Source: CALDUY01 sp046350255 (GTDB lineage: Bacteria; Planctomycetota; Planctomycetia; Gemmatales; Gemmataceae). From it: a DNA stretch of 64,000 nucleotides. Each line of letters starts with the position of its first letter. The first letter of the stretch is position 1. Under the pieces are notes generated by a model that worked only from the letters and a program-made list of their open reading frames with translations, had not been told where the DNA came from and searched no databases. This document shows positions 63,714-64,000 of this stretch, piece by piece. Location of the stretch: assembly GCA_046350255.1 (NCBI GenBank), contig JAXMAV010000012.1, forward strand, positions 62,001 to 126,000, in the 5' to 3' direction. The position numbers and the translations under genes were made by a program.

Positions 63714-64000
63714 TTATAGTTCCTTGATGTAGAGATTACGGAACTCCACCTTACCACCATGTTCCTGCAGGCCGATGTGCCCCTTCTCGCGGAGGATGCC
63801 CGGGTGTGCCTTGGCGTGCTTCTCCTTGTGATCGTCCAGGTTGGCATCGATGATCTTTTCGCCATTCAACTCGATGAGCACCTTGCGACCCTGGCACAGG
63901 ATGCGATAGCTGTTCCATTCACCGAGCGGCTTGGTGGCCAGCTTCGCGGAAGGGACCACGCCGTAAATCGATCCGGTCTGCTGCCACTTCTGAATGTTGT
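63714..64000 (-). CDS. DUF1080 / 3-keto-disaccharide hydrolase family protein (partial)
   Basis: The C-terminal end of a larger gene, cut by the right edge of the window. The visible 95 residues include IQKWQQTGSIYGVVPS, LGEWNSYRILCQGRKVLIELNGEKI and EKGHIGLQEHGGKVEFRNLYIKEL, the signature end of the concanavalin-like DUF1080 family, abundant in planctomycetes. The start is outside the window. Confidence 0.85.
   Translation of the reverse strand, partial: NIQKWQQTGSIYGVVPSAKLATKPLGEWNSYRILCQGRKVLIELNGEKIIDANLDDHKEKHAKAHPGILREKGHIGLQEHGGKVEFRNLYIKEL

Overview
The window is GC-rich and densely coded. It looks like a chromosomal segment of a planctomycete, most likely in or near the Gemmataceae. 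Marker families point there: several planctomycete cytochrome / DUF1549 / DUF1553 proteins, a DUF1501 protein, cytochrome-WD40 fusions, a cysteine-rich YTV cell-wall protein, a Ser/Thr kinase with a GYF-like tail, a pre-peptidase-like secreted protein and a DUF1080 protein. No rRNA, tRNA, CRISPR array or prophage was seen.

Layout. 1-9.2 kb: a truncated receiver-like gene, an S9 peptidase, a Gly/Pro/Met-rich secreted protein, an ACT-domain protein and a very large PQQ-type propeller protein with a methyltransferase-like insert. 9.3-17.9 kb: a co-directional lipopolysaccharide block of lpxK, a deoxyhypusine-synthase-like protein, hldE, a heptosyltransferase, an 871-residue protein with three sugar-kinase-like modules, and a GT4 glycosyltransferase. 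17.9-19.7 kb: a RAYT-type transposase and a Rad52/Rad22 protein whose promoter spacer carries a palindrome. 19.9-24.7 kb: a cytochrome-WD40 plus DUF1549/DUF1553 pair. 24.8-29.5 kb: minus-strand genes for a YiiX-like protein, a HEAT-repeat protein, a Ser/Thr kinase, a C39-like protein and a 92-residue hypothetical.

29.7-37.4 kb is a molybdenum/tungsten cofactor and redox block. mobA diverges from moeA, a MoeA-PBP fusion, a MoaD-like carrier, an aldehyde:ferredoxin oxidoreductase, a thioredoxin-fold gene with an in-frame TGA, a flavin reductase and a sulfite-oxidase-like enzyme. The TGA replaces the first cysteine of the CxxC active site and is followed by a SECIS-compatible hairpin, so this gene is read here as a candidate selenoprotein. 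It is the most notable item in the window.

38.5-43.9 kb: a possible small biosynthetic locus with a zinc dehydrogenase and cupin on the minus strand, divergent from an asparagine-synthase-like enzyme lacking the glutaminase cysteine, a radical SAM protein and an FAD monooxygenase-like protein whose reading frames overlap. 44-56 kb: FHA protein, YTV wall protein and the secreted planctomycete module (PSCyt1-DUF1549-DUF1553, DUF1501, PPC-like, cytochrome-WD40). 56-64 kb: zinc-ribbon proteins, an esterase-fold protein without its nucleophile serine, a caspase-like protein with a perfect EF-hand loop, a secreted hypothetical, a threonine-synthase-like enzyme, a PEGA protein and a truncated DUF1080 protein.

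Starts were moved to internal codons wherever a signal peptide or Shine-Dalgarno sequence favoured them. All functional names rest on motif recognition by eye; no database search was run.
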